In this document: positions 43,346-53,734 of the stretch, in pieces | Position numbering within the stretch: position 1 is the first letter of the stretch | How the letters are laid out: every line of letters starts with the position of its first letter | Source of the DNA: Hyphomicrobiales bacterium | GTDB taxonomy: Bacteria; Pseudomonadota; Alphaproteobacteria; Rhizobiales; Beijerinckiaceae | Assembly (NCBI GenBank): GCA_016716745.1 | Contig: JADJVD010000015.1 | Location: 62,001-126,000, forward strand | Direction of reading: 5' to 3' | DNA length: 64,000 nt | The notes under the pieces: generated by a model | Database searches by the model: none | What the model was told of the DNA's origin: nothing | What the model saw: only the letters and a program-made list of their open reading frames with translations | Translations under genes and position numbers: made by a program

Positions 43346-44193
43346 GGCCGACGCGGCGCATCGCCGGGGCGCTCGCCCCGGCCCTGCTCTGCCTTGCGCT
43401 TCTTGCGCCCTGCGCCGCCGCGGCGCAGGGCGTTTTCATTCCGCGCTTCTTCGATCCCGGCCGGCGCATCGAGAAGCCGGAGCTGGGCGCCGGCCGCAAG
43501 CTGCGCATCGTCACCGACGACGATTATCCCCCCTTCCACTTCCTCGCCCCCGACGGGACGCTGGCCGGCTTCAACGTCGATCTCGCCCGCGCGGTGTGCG
43601 AGGAGCTGGCGGTGACCTGCACGATCCAGGCGCGGCGCTGGGACACGGTGGCGGATGCGGTGACGCAGGGCGAGGCGGACGCCGCCTTCGCCTCGCTCGC
43701 CATCACTGAGGCGCTGAAACGGCGCGTCGAGTTCAGCCTGCCCTATTACCGCACGCCGGCGCGCTTCGTGATCAACGACGGCAAGCGCCACGCCGATCCG
43801 ACGCCCGAGGCCTGGGCGGGCCTGAGCGTGGCGGTGGAGGCGCGCACCGCGCACGAGGCCTATCTGAAGACGTTCTTCCCAAGTCTCGACATCCGCCCCT
43901 ACGCCACCGCCGCCTCGGCGCGGGCGGCGATCCGCTCGGGCGCGGTCGACGCGCTGTTCGGCGACGGCGTGTCGCTGGCGCTGTGGCTGAACGGGGCCGA
44001 CTCGGGCGGCTGCTGCCGCTTTTCCGGCGGGCCGTTCACCGAGAGCCGCTGGTTCGGCGAGGGCGTCGGCGTCGCCCTGCCGAAGGGCGATCCGACGCTG
44101 AAGCGGGCGGTCGACTGGGCGCTGCACCAGCTCGCCCGCAAGGGCGTGACGGCGGAGCTGTACCTCAAATATTTCCCGGTCGGGTTCTACTGA
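43342..44193 (+). CDS. Amino-acid-type ABC substrate-binding protein (SBP family 3), orphan
   Basis: A 283-residue periplasmic protein with a signal peptide (IAGALAPALLCLALLAPCAA) and the family 3 solute-binding fold: GRKLRIVTDDDYPPFHFLAP, FNVDLARAVCEELAV, and a C-terminal LPKGDPTLKRAVDWAL. No permease or ATPase gene is adjacent. Start is GTG 43342 inside the pckA stop. It could feed a transporter encoded elsewhere or act as a sensor; the ligand is unknown. Confidence 0.88.
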
Positions 44194-44197
44194 CGGC

Positions 44198-44671
44198 TCA
44201 GCCGCCTTTGGCCGCCATGATGATGCAGGTCTCCGAGCCGTGGGCGAGCAGCTTGCCGTGGGCGTCGAGGAGCTTGCCCTCGGAGGTGGCGATGGTGCGC
44301 CCGGCCGAGATCACCCGGCCCTCGCAGCGCACCCGGCCCGTCGCCTCGGTGATCGGGCGCACGCAATTCACCTTGAACTCGACGGTCGTGTAGGACTGGC
44401 CGGGCTTCAGCGTGGAGTGGACCGCGCAGGCCATCGCCGAATCGAGCAGCGTCGCCGTCCAGCCGCCATGGATCGTGCCCAGCGGATTGTCGAAGGCGTG
44501 GCGCGGCGTTCCTTCGAAAATCGCAACGCCTTCAGAGACTTCGGTCAAGAGAAAGTCGAGCGTCCGGCTGATCGGCGGCGGCGGCAGGCGGCCCGCCAGC
44601 ATCTCGCGCAAGAGGTCGAGGCCGGAGAGTTTGTGGAACGCGTCCTTCGGAATGTGGCCTGCGTTGGTCAA
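44198..44671 (-). CDS. PaaI-family hotdog thioesterase
   Basis: A 157-residue hotdog-fold protein. The motif NPLGTIHGGWTATLLDSAMA contains the catalytic-type His-Gly-Gly and Asp, followed by TTVEFKVNCVRPI. I start at TTG 44671 (TTGACCAACGCAGGC) because GGGAGG lies 6 bases upstream; the longer frame upstream is basic and unlike the family. Members hydrolyse acyl- or aryl-CoA thioesters; the substrate is unknown. It converges on the substrate-binding protein gene. Confidence 0.86.
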   Translation of the reverse strand: MTNAGHIPKDAFHKLSGLDLLREMLAGRLPPPPISRTLDFLLTEVSEGVAIFEGTPRHAFDNPLGTIHGGWTATLLDSAMACAVHSTLKPGQSYTTVEFKVNCVRPITEATGRVRCEGRVISAGRTIATSEGKLLDAHGKLLAHGSETCIIMAAKGG

Positions 44672-44826
44672 GAGCGCCTCCCTGTGCCCGGCAGGCTCGC
44701 GGCGGCGGGGCCCCAAGTCAATCCGCCCGCGACCCGCACCCGCTCCGCACGGGCGCGGGACGGCGTGGTTAAGCCTTCGACTCCGAAAATGGTTAACCAA
44801 GCGCAATTTCGATCGCGCGCCGCGCC

Positions 44827-44855
44827 TTGACTCCGTTTCGGGGCGCCCCTATCTC
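44827..44855 (+). promoter_or_regulatory. groESL promoter
   Basis: A good sigma-70-type promoter: TTGACT (44827-44832), 17 bp, TATCTC (44850-44855). It stands just before the CIRCE element and about 100 bp ahead of groES. Confidence 0.75.
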
Positions 44856-44867
44856 CCTTGCACCCTG

Positions 44868-44894
44868 TTGGCACTCGCCCAAGGTGAGTGCTAG
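44868..44894 (+). promoter_or_regulatory. CIRCE operator (HrcA-binding)
   Basis: TTGGCACTC (44868-44876), 9 bp, GAGTGCTAG (44886-44894). This agrees with the CIRCE consensus TTAGCACTC-N9-GAGTGCTAA at all but two positions. HrcA bound here represses groESL until heat stress. The hrcA gene itself is not in the window. Confidence 0.95.
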
Positions 44895-44955
44895 CAGCGA
44901 GGCCATTCCCCCGGCGGACCGCCGGGGCGACCAACCACACAGGGAAGTGACCCAC

Positions 44956-45243
44956 ATGAAATTCCGTCCCCTGCACGACCGTGTCGTCGTCAAGCGCATC
45001 GAGGGCGAAGAGAAGACCAAGGGCGGCATCATCATCCCGGACACCGCCAAGGAAAAGCCGCAGGAAGGCGAAGTCATCGCCGTCGGCTCCGGCGCGCGCG
45101 ACGAGAACGGCAAGCTCGTTCCGCTCGACGTCAAGAAGGGCGACCGCGTCCTGTTCGGCAAGTGGTCCGGCACCGAGGTCAAGATCGACGGTCAGGAGCT
45201 CCTGATCATGAAGGAGTCCGACATCATGGGCGTGGTCGGCTGA
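44956..45243 (+). CDS. groES: Co-chaperonin GroES
   Basis: A 95-residue GroES, the lid of the GroEL folding chamber. It starts MKFRPLHDRVVVKRIEGEEK, has the mobile loop KTKGGIIIPDTAKEKPQEG, and ends KESDIMGVVG, all typical. It follows a promoter and CIRCE site and precedes groEL by 71 bp. Confidence 0.98.
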   Translation: MKFRPLHDRVVVKRIEGEEKTKGGIIIPDTAKEKPQEGEVIAVGSGARDENGKLVPLDVKKGDRVLFGKWSGTEVKIDGQELLIMKESDIMGVVG

Positions 45244-45314
45244 TCCGCCTTTCTTCCCCCTTCCCTTCCGCGACGGCCGCAACGGCCGCGTGAGACAGAA
45301 TTCAGGAGTTCCAC

Positions 45315-46952
<1,638 letters not shown>

Positions 46953-46969
46953 TCCACGCCACAGCAAGA

Positions 46970-47031
46970 GCCCGATCCGGCGATCCCGGATCGGGCGCTT
47001 CACGAGGCCGCCCCGCACGGGCGGCCTTTTT
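46970..47031 (+). terminator. Tandem terminators after groEL
   Basis: Two hairpins lie in a row. The first pairs GCCCGATCCGG (46970-46980) with CCGGATCGGGC (46986-46996). The second pairs AGGCCGCCC (47005-47013) with GGGCGGCCT (47019-47027) and is followed by TTTTT. The second is a classic rho-independent terminator. Confidence 0.93.
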
Positions 47032-47188
47032 CGTTGGCCCGCGCGGCGACGGTCCCATCTGTCGCTGACGACACAGCGAATGCGCGCGGCGCCGTTCAGC
47101 GGTGGTTAACCATGCGGGCGGGCCCCGCGCGCGCCGTAACTTCGCATTCAGCGCGCGCCTCCCAATCTGAGCGACCGGGAGCCCGATC

Positions 47189-47740
47189 GTGCATCTTCTC
47201 TTTCATCTGCTCGGCGACAAGGCGCTGAAGGGCCTGTCGGCGCCGTATGTGTTTCTGGCTCTGGCGGGGCTTTCGTCCGTCATGGGCAAATCCGGCGCCT
47301 TTCTGTTCTGCACTTCGGCGATGGCCTTCGCTCTTGGATGGCGCGGCGCGCCGCGCAGCCAGGCCATCATCATGGCGCTTGGCGCGCTGACATTCGGCGC
47401 GGTCGTCTCGATCGTCGCGTTGGGCTCGGCCGCGCCGCTGTTCGCCGCGCCGGTCGCCGCCGTCGGCGCCGCCATTCTGGCGACCATCGGCCACGGCGTC
47501 GGCCACACCTTCGCCCTCGCGCGCGCCGGCGCGGCGGCGCGGCAGGCGGGGGCGAGCGCCGCGACGACGACGCCAAGGACGCCGCGCTCCGGCGCGTGGT
47601 CGCAACCGAAACCGCAACGGGAGACGAAGCCGCAGCCCAAGCCCAAACCGCGCCCGCCGCGCGGCGCGGGCGCCATCGAGCGGGCGCTGGCGCAGCGCAC
47701 GCCGACCGTCTCGCCGCGACGGCCCTCGATCTTCTCCTGA
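47189..47740 (+). CDS. Membrane protein with proline/lysine-rich tail, unknown function
   Basis: A 183-residue protein with about four hydrophobic segments in residues 1-110 (PYVFLALAGLSSVMG, AFLFCTSAMAFAL, AIIMALGALTFGAVVSIVAL, VAAVGAAILATIGHGVGH). A cytoplasmic or periplasmic tail follows, with a TonB-like stretch (QPKPQRETKPQPKPKPRPP). I do not recognise the family. Start is GTG 47189 with GGGAG upstream. It converges on glsA, with a 4-bp gap. Confidence 0.65.
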   Translation: MHLLFHLLGDKALKGLSAPYVFLALAGLSSVMGKSGAFLFCTSAMAFALGWRGAPRSQAIIMALGALTFGAVVSIVALGSAAPLFAAPVAAVGAAILATIGHGVGHTFALARAGAAARQAGASAATTTPRTPRSGAWSQPKPQRETKPQPKPKPRPPRGAGAIERALAQRTPTVSPRRPSIFS

Positions 47741-47744
47741 GAGA

Positions 47745-48665
47745 TCAGAACACCGACCAGCCGGTCTTGCGCACGAACAGCTCCATCGCCAGCGAGCCGA
47801 CCAGCGAATTGCCCTTGGCGTTGAGCGCCGGCGACCACACCGCGAGGGCGCCGCGCCCCGGCGCGGCCGCCAGAATGCCGCCGCCGACGCCGCTCTTGCC
47901 CGGCAGGCCGACGCGGAAGGCGAAGTCGCCCGAGCCGTCGTAATGGCCGCAGGTCATCATCAGCGCCGCGATGCGCCGCGCCCGCTCGCGCGAGACGACG
48001 TTTCGGCCGGTCACCGGATCGCGCCCGCCATCGGCCAGAAACAGGCCGGCGCGGGCGAGCTGCACGCAGGACATGGCGATGGCGCATTGGTGGAAATAGA
48101 CGCCGAGCGCGAGATCGGGCGCATGGACGAGATTGCCGAAGCCGCGCATGAAATTGGCCAGCGCGCGATTGCGGAAGCCGGTCTCGGTCTCGGACTTCGC
48201 AACGTCCCGGTCGATCACGATGTCCTCGTCGTCGGCCAGAAAGCGCATGAAGCGCAGGATCTCGCCGATCGCCTCGCGCGGCTGGCGGCCGGCGAGCAGC
48301 ACGTCGGCGACGACGATGGCGCCGGCGTTGATCAGCGGATTGCGCGGCACGCCCTTCTCGTATTCGAGCTGGACGATGGAGTTGAAGGCCGATCCGGAAG
48401 GCTCTCGGCCGACGCGGCTCCACAGCCCGTCGCCGACGCGGCCGAGCGCGAGGGCGAGCGTGAACACCTTGGACACGCTCTGGATCGAGAACGGCTCCAA
48501 CGCCTCGCCGGTCGCCGCCGTCTCGCCGTCGAGCGTGACCACCGCCATGCCGAACTTGCGCGGGTCGACCTTGGCGAGTTCGGGGATGTAATCGGCCACC
48601 TTGCCCTCGCCGAGGCGGGGCGCCAGTTCGGCGGCGATCTCGTCGAGCGTCGTCTGCAACGCCAT
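47745..48665 (-). CDS. glsA: Glutaminase
   Basis: A 306-residue serine-dependent glutaminase, converting glutamine to glutamate and ammonia. The SxxK catalytic motif is SVSK (63-66) in FSIQSVSKVFTLAL. Other landmarks are PSGSAFNSIVQLEYE, NPLINAGAI, and the C-terminal LPGKSGVGGGILAAAPGRGA. Length and order are normal. It is divergent from the ABC exporter gene. Confidence 0.96.
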   Translation of the reverse strand: MALQTTLDEIAAELAPRLGEGKVADYIPELAKVDPRKFGMAVVTLDGETAATGEALEPFSIQSVSKVFTLALALGRVGDGLWSRVGREPSGSAFNSIVQLEYEKGVPRNPLINAGAIVVADVLLAGRQPREAIGEILRFMRFLADDEDIVIDRDVAKSETETGFRNRALANFMRGFGNLVHAPDLALGVYFHQCAIAMSCVQLARAGLFLADGGRDPVTGRNVVSRERARRIAALMMTCGHYDGSGDFAFRVGLPGKSGVGGGILAAAPGRGALAVWSPALNAKGNSLVGSLAMELFVRKTGWSVF

Positions 48666-48793
48666 TTCGCGGCCTCCTTTGCCCGTCTATTGTAGCGCGG
48701 CGCAGAGGCGGGCGCGCGGCCGGAGCGATTCGGGCCGCGCGCCCGTTTCGTGCGAACGCCTCGCCGCCCGGCGCGGCGCACACGGGACAGAGC

Positions 48794-50875
48794 ATGAAAC
48801 TCCTCGGTCTGGCGCTCGGCGCCTTCGCCATCGTGACCCTCGTCCTGTCGCAATGGCTCGGCGCCAACGGGCTGATCCTGCTCGGCGTCGCCGCCGCCGT
48901 CGCCGCCGTGACCACCTTCCGCTCGGAAGGCGTGTCGAGCTTCCTGAAGATTTTCATCGGCGTCTTCGGCGTCGAGACCATCGTCTTCGGCGCGGCGATC
49001 CTGCTCGCCAAGGCCAAGCTCTGGCCGGCGGGCTACGAGGACTTCATGCCGCCCGAGAGCCTGCCGGTGACGGTGGCGATCTTCTCGATCCTCGTGCATG
49101 CAATCTCGTTCATCCCCGTCGTGCGCGCGATGACGCGCATCGCCGACCGCTATTTCGACACCGGCGACAAGGGCGCGGCGCGCATCTTCCCGTTCGGCGC
49201 CTTCACCGCGCTGGAGCGGCGCATCGCCACGGCGATGGTCGTCACGCTGGTGCTGATCAATCAGGCGCAGGTCGCCATCTCGGTGCGCCTGTCCTTCTTC
49301 AGCCGCGACTGGTTCAACGCCATCCAGGAGAAGAACGAGACGGCGTTCTGGCAATTGCTGCTCTGGGTGTTCACGCCCTGGGCGTTCTTGTACGTCGCCA
49401 GCGCGATCATCGAATTCGTGATGCAATCGATGCTGATCATCCGCTGGCGGCGCTGGCTGACCGAGCGCTACGTCGCGCGCTGGCTCGCCGACGCCACGCA
49501 TTATCGCATGACGCTGATCGGCGAGAACGCCGACAACCCGGACCAGCGCATCGCCGAGGACGTGAACCGCTTCATCGACGGCGGCAGCCAGGGCTACGGC
49601 ATCTACTCCTATTCGATCCTGCTGATCGCGACGCTCTCCTCGCTCGTCTCCTTCTCCATCGTGCTGTGGGGTCTGTCGTCGAACTTCGCCATCCCCGGCA
49701 CCAGCATCGTCGTGCCCGGCTTCCTGTTCTGGGTGGCGCTCGTCTATGCGGCGGTCGGCACGATCATCACGCATCTGATCGGCCGCGCGCTCGTGCCGCT
49801 CGCCTTCGCGCGGCAGCGTTACGAGGCCGACTTCCGCTTCTCGCTGGCGCGGCTGCGCGAATATGCCGAACAGGTGGCGCTGCTCGACGGCGAGGCGGCC
49901 GAGCGCGGCTCGCTGATGCGGCGCTTCGGCGCGGTGATCGCCAACTATCTGGCGATCGTCGACCGCCGCAAGAAGCTGATGGCCTTCACCGCCGCCTATG
50001 GGCAGCTCAGCCCGATCATCCCTTACATCTTCACCGCGCCATTCTATTTCGGCGGCAAGATCACGCTCGGCGTGATGACGCAGACGGCCGGCGCGTTCAG
50101 CCGCGTCGAAGGCGCGCTCACCTTCTTCGTCAACTACTATACGACGCTCGCCGAGTTCAAGGCGGTGCTCGACCGTCTCACCTCGTTCGACGCGGCGATC
50201 GACGCGGCCGAGGCGCGCGCGCCGGCGATCACGCGGCGCGAGGGCGCGGCGCCCGCGCTTGCGGGCGTCACACTCGGCCTGCCGGACGGGCGCACGATCG
50301 GGCGCATCGACTCGCTCGCGCTCGCGCCCGGCCAATCCGCGCTGCTGACGGGGCCGTCGGGCTCCGGCAAGTCGACGCTGTTCCGCGCGCTCGCGGGCGT
50401 GTGGCCCTACGCGCAGGGCGAGATCGTCGCGCCGACGGACATGATGCTGCTGCCGCAGCGGCCGTATCTGCCCATCGGCTCGCTGCGCGCGGCCGTCGCC
50501 TATCCCGGCGCGCCGGACGCCTATTCCGACGCGCAGCTCCGCGAGGCGCTCGAGGCCGCGAAACTCCCGGGCCTCGTCGAGCGGCTCGACGAAAGCGACA
50601 ACTGGCAGCAACGCCTGTCGGGCGGCGAGCAGCAGCGCCTCGCGCTGGCGCGCGCCCTGCTCGCCAAGCCGCGCTGGCTCCTGCTCGACGAGGCGACCTC
50701 GGCGCTGGACGAGCCGACCGAGGCGGCCGTCTACGCGATGCTGAAAGAGAAGCTGCCCGACGCGACGCTGGTCTCGATCGGCCATCGCTCGACGCTGGGC
50801 GAGTTGCACCAGCGCCGCATCCATCTCGAGCCGAATGCGGACGGGACGTTCAGCCCGCGCGAGATCGCGGCGTAG
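48794..50875 (+). CDS. SbmA/BacA-like ABC transporter (fused permease-ATPase)
   Basis: A 693-residue half-size transporter of the YddA/ABCD-like group: an N-terminal extra membrane segment block, then the SbmA/BacA-type membrane domain (FFSRDWFNAIQEKNETAFWQ; LADNPDQR-like segment GENADNPDQRIAEDVNRFID), then an ATPase with Walker A GPSGSGKSTL (near residue 520), signature LSGGEQQRLALARAL and Walker B WLLLDEATSALDE. Relatives import peptides or very-long-chain lipids or precursors; BacA-related proteins matter for symbiosis and lipid A modification. The substrate here is not determined. Confidence 0.92.
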   Translation: MKLLGLALGAFAIVTLVLSQWLGANGLILLGVAAAVAAVTTFRSEGVSSFLKIFIGVFGVETIVFGAAILLAKAKLWPAGYEDFMPPESLPVTVAIFSILVHAISFIPVVRAMTRIADRYFDTGDKGAARIFPFGAFTALERRIATAMVVTLVLINQAQVAISVRLSFFSRDWFNAIQEKNETAFWQLLLWVFTPWAFLYVASAIIEFVMQSMLIIRWRRWLTERYVARWLADATHYRMTLIGENADNPDQRIAEDVNRFIDGGSQGYGIYSYSILLIATLSSLVSFSIVLWGLSSNFAIPGTSIVVPGFLFWVALVYAAVGTIITHLIGRALVPLAFARQRYEADFRFSLARLREYAEQVALLDGEAAERGSLMRRFGAVIANYLAIVDRRKKLMAFTAAYGQLSPIIPYIFTAPFYFGGKITLGVMTQTAGAFSRVEGALTFFVNYYTTLAEFKAVLDRLTSFDAAIDAAEARAPAITRREGAAPALAGVTLGLPDGRTIGRIDSLALAPGQSALLTGPSGSGKSTLFRALAGVWPYAQGEIVAPTDMMLLPQRPYLPIGSLRAAVAYPGAPDAYSDAQLREALEAAKLPGLVERLDESDNWQQRLSGGEQQRLALARALLAKPRWLLLDEATSALDEPTEAAVYAMLKEKLPDATLVSIGHRSTLGELHQRRIHLEPNADGTFSPREIAA

Positions 50876-50881
50876 GCGCGC

Positions 50882-51400
50882 TCAGAGCGCGCGGAAGAAG
50901 CGCAGCACGCCGGCCTGAGTCTTGACGACGAGGTCCGGCCCGTCGAGATCCCAAACGCCGCCGGAGTGCAGGGCGACGAGGAAAGCGTGCTCGAGCTGCA
51001 TCTTGGCTGCGTCGCATTTGCGCTTGGTGCTGGCGATCGGCCCCGACACGAGCTTCTGCCCGTTCAGCGGGTAGATCGTCGCCGACCAGTTGTTGCAGCC
51101 GCCATAGCCGGTGCCGCGAAAATTCTCGTCGATCATCATGGTGATCTCGGCCGAGACGGGCACCGCCTTCTGGCCGAGCGCCTTCAACTGCCAGGTCACC
51201 TTGGTCGGGTAGGTCTTGTCCGGCTTGGCGCTGGTGTCGAGCGGCTTCTGCGGCTCGCTGGACTTGGGCGGCGGGTCGGCCTTGCGACGTCCCATCTGCG
51301 CCTCGGCCGCGCCGACGAGCGCGCCGGCCGCCGCCGCGATGCACAGCGCCGACAATCCGATGCGCCGGACTGCGCCGACGATGCCGCCCCGAATGCTCAT
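50882..51400 (-). CDS. META/HslJ-like secreted protein
   Basis: A 172-residue exported protein from ATG 51400 with a signal peptide (LSALCIAAAAGALVGAAEAQ) and a charged linker. The domain TGYGGCNNWSATIYPLNGQK followed by KRKCDAAKMQLEHAFLVAL is the META/HslJ pattern, with two cysteines that may pair. META proteins are periplasmic or outer-membrane proteins linked to stress in other bacteria. It converges on the ABC exporter gene. Confidence 0.82.
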   Translation of the reverse strand: MSIRGGIVGAVRRIGLSALCIAAAAGALVGAAEAQMGRRKADPPPKSSEPQKPLDTSAKPDKTYPTKVTWQLKALGQKAVPVSAEITMMIDENFRGTGYGGCNNWSATIYPLNGQKLVSGPIASTKRKCDAAKMQLEHAFLVALHSGGVWDLDGPDLVVKTQAGVLRFFRAL

Positions 51401-51533
51401 TGCCGATCTCTCCATGTCCGCGCGCCGGATGTCCCCGCGCCGGACCATAGGCGCCGCGCCGCGCGCCCGCAACACCTCGCGACGCGATCCGGGCGGCGTT
51501 TGATGCGCGACAATCGCGACGGGATTGCGGCCG

Positions 51534-52505
51534 TCAGCGCAGGCGCGCGGTCAGCCGGTCGTGCAGCGCGTTGCGCGCCGAGAAGACGTAGGCCAGCGGC
51601 GTGACGACCACCTGCGCGGCGCCGCGCGCGATCAGCCAGTCGGCGAGCGCGGCGACGGATTTGGTCGGGCAATGCAGGGCGAGGCGCCCCTCCACCGGGG
51701 GGCCGAGCGGGCTCGTCGCGCCGAAGGCGGCGGCCGCCTCCTCGATGAGGCCGGCGGGGACGCGCGGCAGCAGCGCGCGCACCTCGCGCGAGAGGCGCGC
51801 GGTCTCCTCCGCCGCGATGCGCGACAGGATCACGCGGGCGGCCTCGCGCGCCGGCGCGCTCCACTCGGCCGTCGTCGAGGCGACGAGATTGGCCTCCGAG
51901 CGCAGCATCACGCCGTCGTCGAGCACCTTCAGCGCGTTGGCCTTCAGCGTCGCCCCCGTCGTCGTGATGTCGACGATCAGTTCGGCCGAGCCGGCGGCCG
52001 GCGCTCCCTCGGTCGCTCCCAGACTCTCGACGATGCGATAATCGGTGACGCCGTGCGCGGCGAACCAGGCGCGTGCGAGGTTCACATATTTGGTGGCGAC
52101 GCGCATGCGCTCGCCGCGGCGGGCGCGGAAGGCGGCGGCGACGTCCTCGAGATCGGCCATGCTGCGCACGTCGATCCACGCCTCCGGCACGGCGACGACG
52201 ACATTGGCGTGGCCGAAGCCGAGCGGCGTCAGCAGTTCGAGCTTCGCGTCGGCGTCCGGCAGGCTCTCGCGCACCAGGTCCTCGCCGGTGACGCCGAGAT
52301 GCGCGGCGCCGGAGGCGAGCTGGGCGACGATCTCCGAGGCCGAGAGGAAGGCGACCTCGACGTCCGGCGCGCCGGCGAGCGCGCCGCGATAGTCGCGCGC
52401 GCCGCGCCCCTGCACCACGTCGAGACCGGCGCGGGCGAAGAAGGCGTTGGCGTTCTCCTGCAGGCGGCCCTTGGAGGGCACCGCCAGAACGAGCTTGCCG
52501 GTCAT
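51534..52505 (-). CDS. hisG: ATP phosphoribosyltransferase HisG
   Basis: The first enzyme of histidine synthesis. The protein has 323 residues: LVLAVPSKGRLQENANAFFA at the start, the PRPP loop DITTTGATLKAN, and a C-terminal ACT-like region (GRLALHCPTKSVAALADWLI). Short HisG proteins that depend on HisZ are near 220 residues and lack this last domain, yet hisZ lies immediately upstream with a 4-bp overlap. This longer form with HisZ is seen in some Hyphomicrobiales. It ends the hisZ-hisG unit. Confidence 0.94.
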   Translation of the reverse strand: MTGKLVLAVPSKGRLQENANAFFARAGLDVVQGRGARDYRGALAGAPDVEVAFLSASEIVAQLASGAAHLGVTGEDLVRESLPDADAKLELLTPLGFGHANVVVAVPEAWIDVRSMADLEDVAAAFRARRGERMRVATKYVNLARAWFAAHGVTDYRIVESLGATEGAPAAGSAELIVDITTTGATLKANALKVLDDGVMLRSEANLVASTTAEWSAPAREAARVILSRIAAEETARLSREVRALLPRVPAGLIEEAAAAFGATSPLGPPVEGRLALHCPTKSVAALADWLIARGAAQVVVTPLAYVFSARNALHDRLTARLR

Positions 52506-53632
52506 GCGGCGTCTCCCAGCCGGTCGACCCAGATCGAGGCGCCGACGGCGGGCATGTCCCGCGCCGCGCCGAGAGTCGACAGAAGACGGTCGTAACGGCC
52601 GCCGCCGATCACCGGCCTTGAGTCGGCGCGGCGCGGATCGCGCGCCTCGAACACGAAGCCGGTGTAATAATCGAGATTGCGATGGAAGGCGGCGGCGAAG
52701 GCGAGCCTCGCCACGTCCAGTCCGCGCGCGGCCAGAAAGCCGGTGCGCGCGTCGAAGGCGTCGAGCGCGGCGCCGAGATCGAGCCCGGCGGCGTCCGCCA
52801 GCGCGCGCATGTCGGCCGAGGCCTGATCGGGATCGCCGGCGACGGCGAAGAAGCGCTCGAGCAGGTCGCGCTGTTCGGCGGCGACCGGCGCGCCGGACCG
52901 CTCGGCCGACTGTTCGAGGAATCGCTCGGCGATCTCGCCGGCGCTGCGGCCGCCGACCGACTTGATGCCGGCGATCGACAGCAGATCCTCAACAAGCGCG
53001 CGCGCCCCCTTGCGGTCGACGCCCTCCAGCGCGGCCAGCACGCCGGAATGGTCGTGCTCGCGGCCGTTGGCGGCGGGCGCGAAAATCTCCGAAATGGCGC
53101 GGCCGCGCATCAGGCCGCGCCGGAGGCGGCGCAGCCAGGGCGGCGGCAGGTTGAGGGCGGCCAGCATCGCCTCGACGAGGCCGGCGTCGCCGATCTTCAC
53201 CTGCGCGTCGGCAAGGCCGGCGGCCTCGGCCGCCTCCAGCGCGACGGCGAGAATCTCGGCGTCCGCGGCCGGCGCGTCCGTGCGGCCGAAGCTTTCGAGA
53301 CCGGCCTGAACGAACTCGCCGTCCTGTCCCGGGCGCAGGCGGAACACCGGCCCGCAATAGGAGAAGGCGGCCTCCGCGCCCGCCTGCGGCGAGGCGAGAT
53401 AGGCCCGGCAGACGGGGATCGTGTATTCGGGGCGCAGGCACAGTTCGGCGCCGGCGGCGTCGCTCGTCAGATAGATGCGGCCGCGAATGTCCTCGCCCGA
53501 CTGGTCGAGGAAGACGGAGGCGGGCTGGAGGATCGCCGGCTCGATGCGCGGATAGCCGGCGGCCGCAAGGCTCGCGCGGATATTGTCCGCTGGGCCGCCC
53601 GGCGCGGCCCCGATCTCGTCAGCGACGTCCAT
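52502..53632 (-). CDS. hisZ: ATP phosphoribosyltransferase regulatory subunit HisZ
   Basis: A 376-residue class II synthetase-like protein that forms a complex with HisG and mediates histidine feedback. It resembles HisRS (ASVFLDQSGEDIRGRIYLTS, LRPEYTIPVCRAYL, and a C-terminal IGGGRYDRLLSTLGA) but lacks the anticodon-binding domain, which separates HisZ from HisS. It overlaps hisG. The remaining his genes are not adjacent except hisE, 8 kb away. Confidence 0.93.
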   Translation of the reverse strand: MDVADEIGAAPGGPADNIRASLAAAGYPRIEPAILQPASVFLDQSGEDIRGRIYLTSDAAGAELCLRPEYTIPVCRAYLASPQAGAEAAFSYCGPVFRLRPGQDGEFVQAGLESFGRTDAPAADAEILAVALEAAEAAGLADAQVKIGDAGLVEAMLAALNLPPPWLRRLRRGLMRGRAISEIFAPAANGREHDHSGVLAALEGVDRKGARALVEDLLSIAGIKSVGGRSAGEIAERFLEQSAERSGAPVAAEQRDLLERFFAVAGDPDQASADMRALADAAGLDLGAALDAFDARTGFLAARGLDVARLAFAAAFHRNLDYYTGFVFEARDPRRADSRPVIGGGRYDRLLSTLGAARDMPAVGASIWVDRLGDAA

Positions 53633-53734
53633 AACCCGATCCTTCGCGCGGCGCGGGGCGCCGCCCGGCGCCTCTTTACCAAGCGCTGCCGGGGGAAGCC
53701 ACGGTTTCGACCGGCGAGGGTGAACGCTTCCCGC

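Noticed and set aside
48332..50824. 830-codon frame antisense to the ABC transporter
   Set aside because: Arg/Glu/Gln-rich shadow of a well-supported transporter gene.
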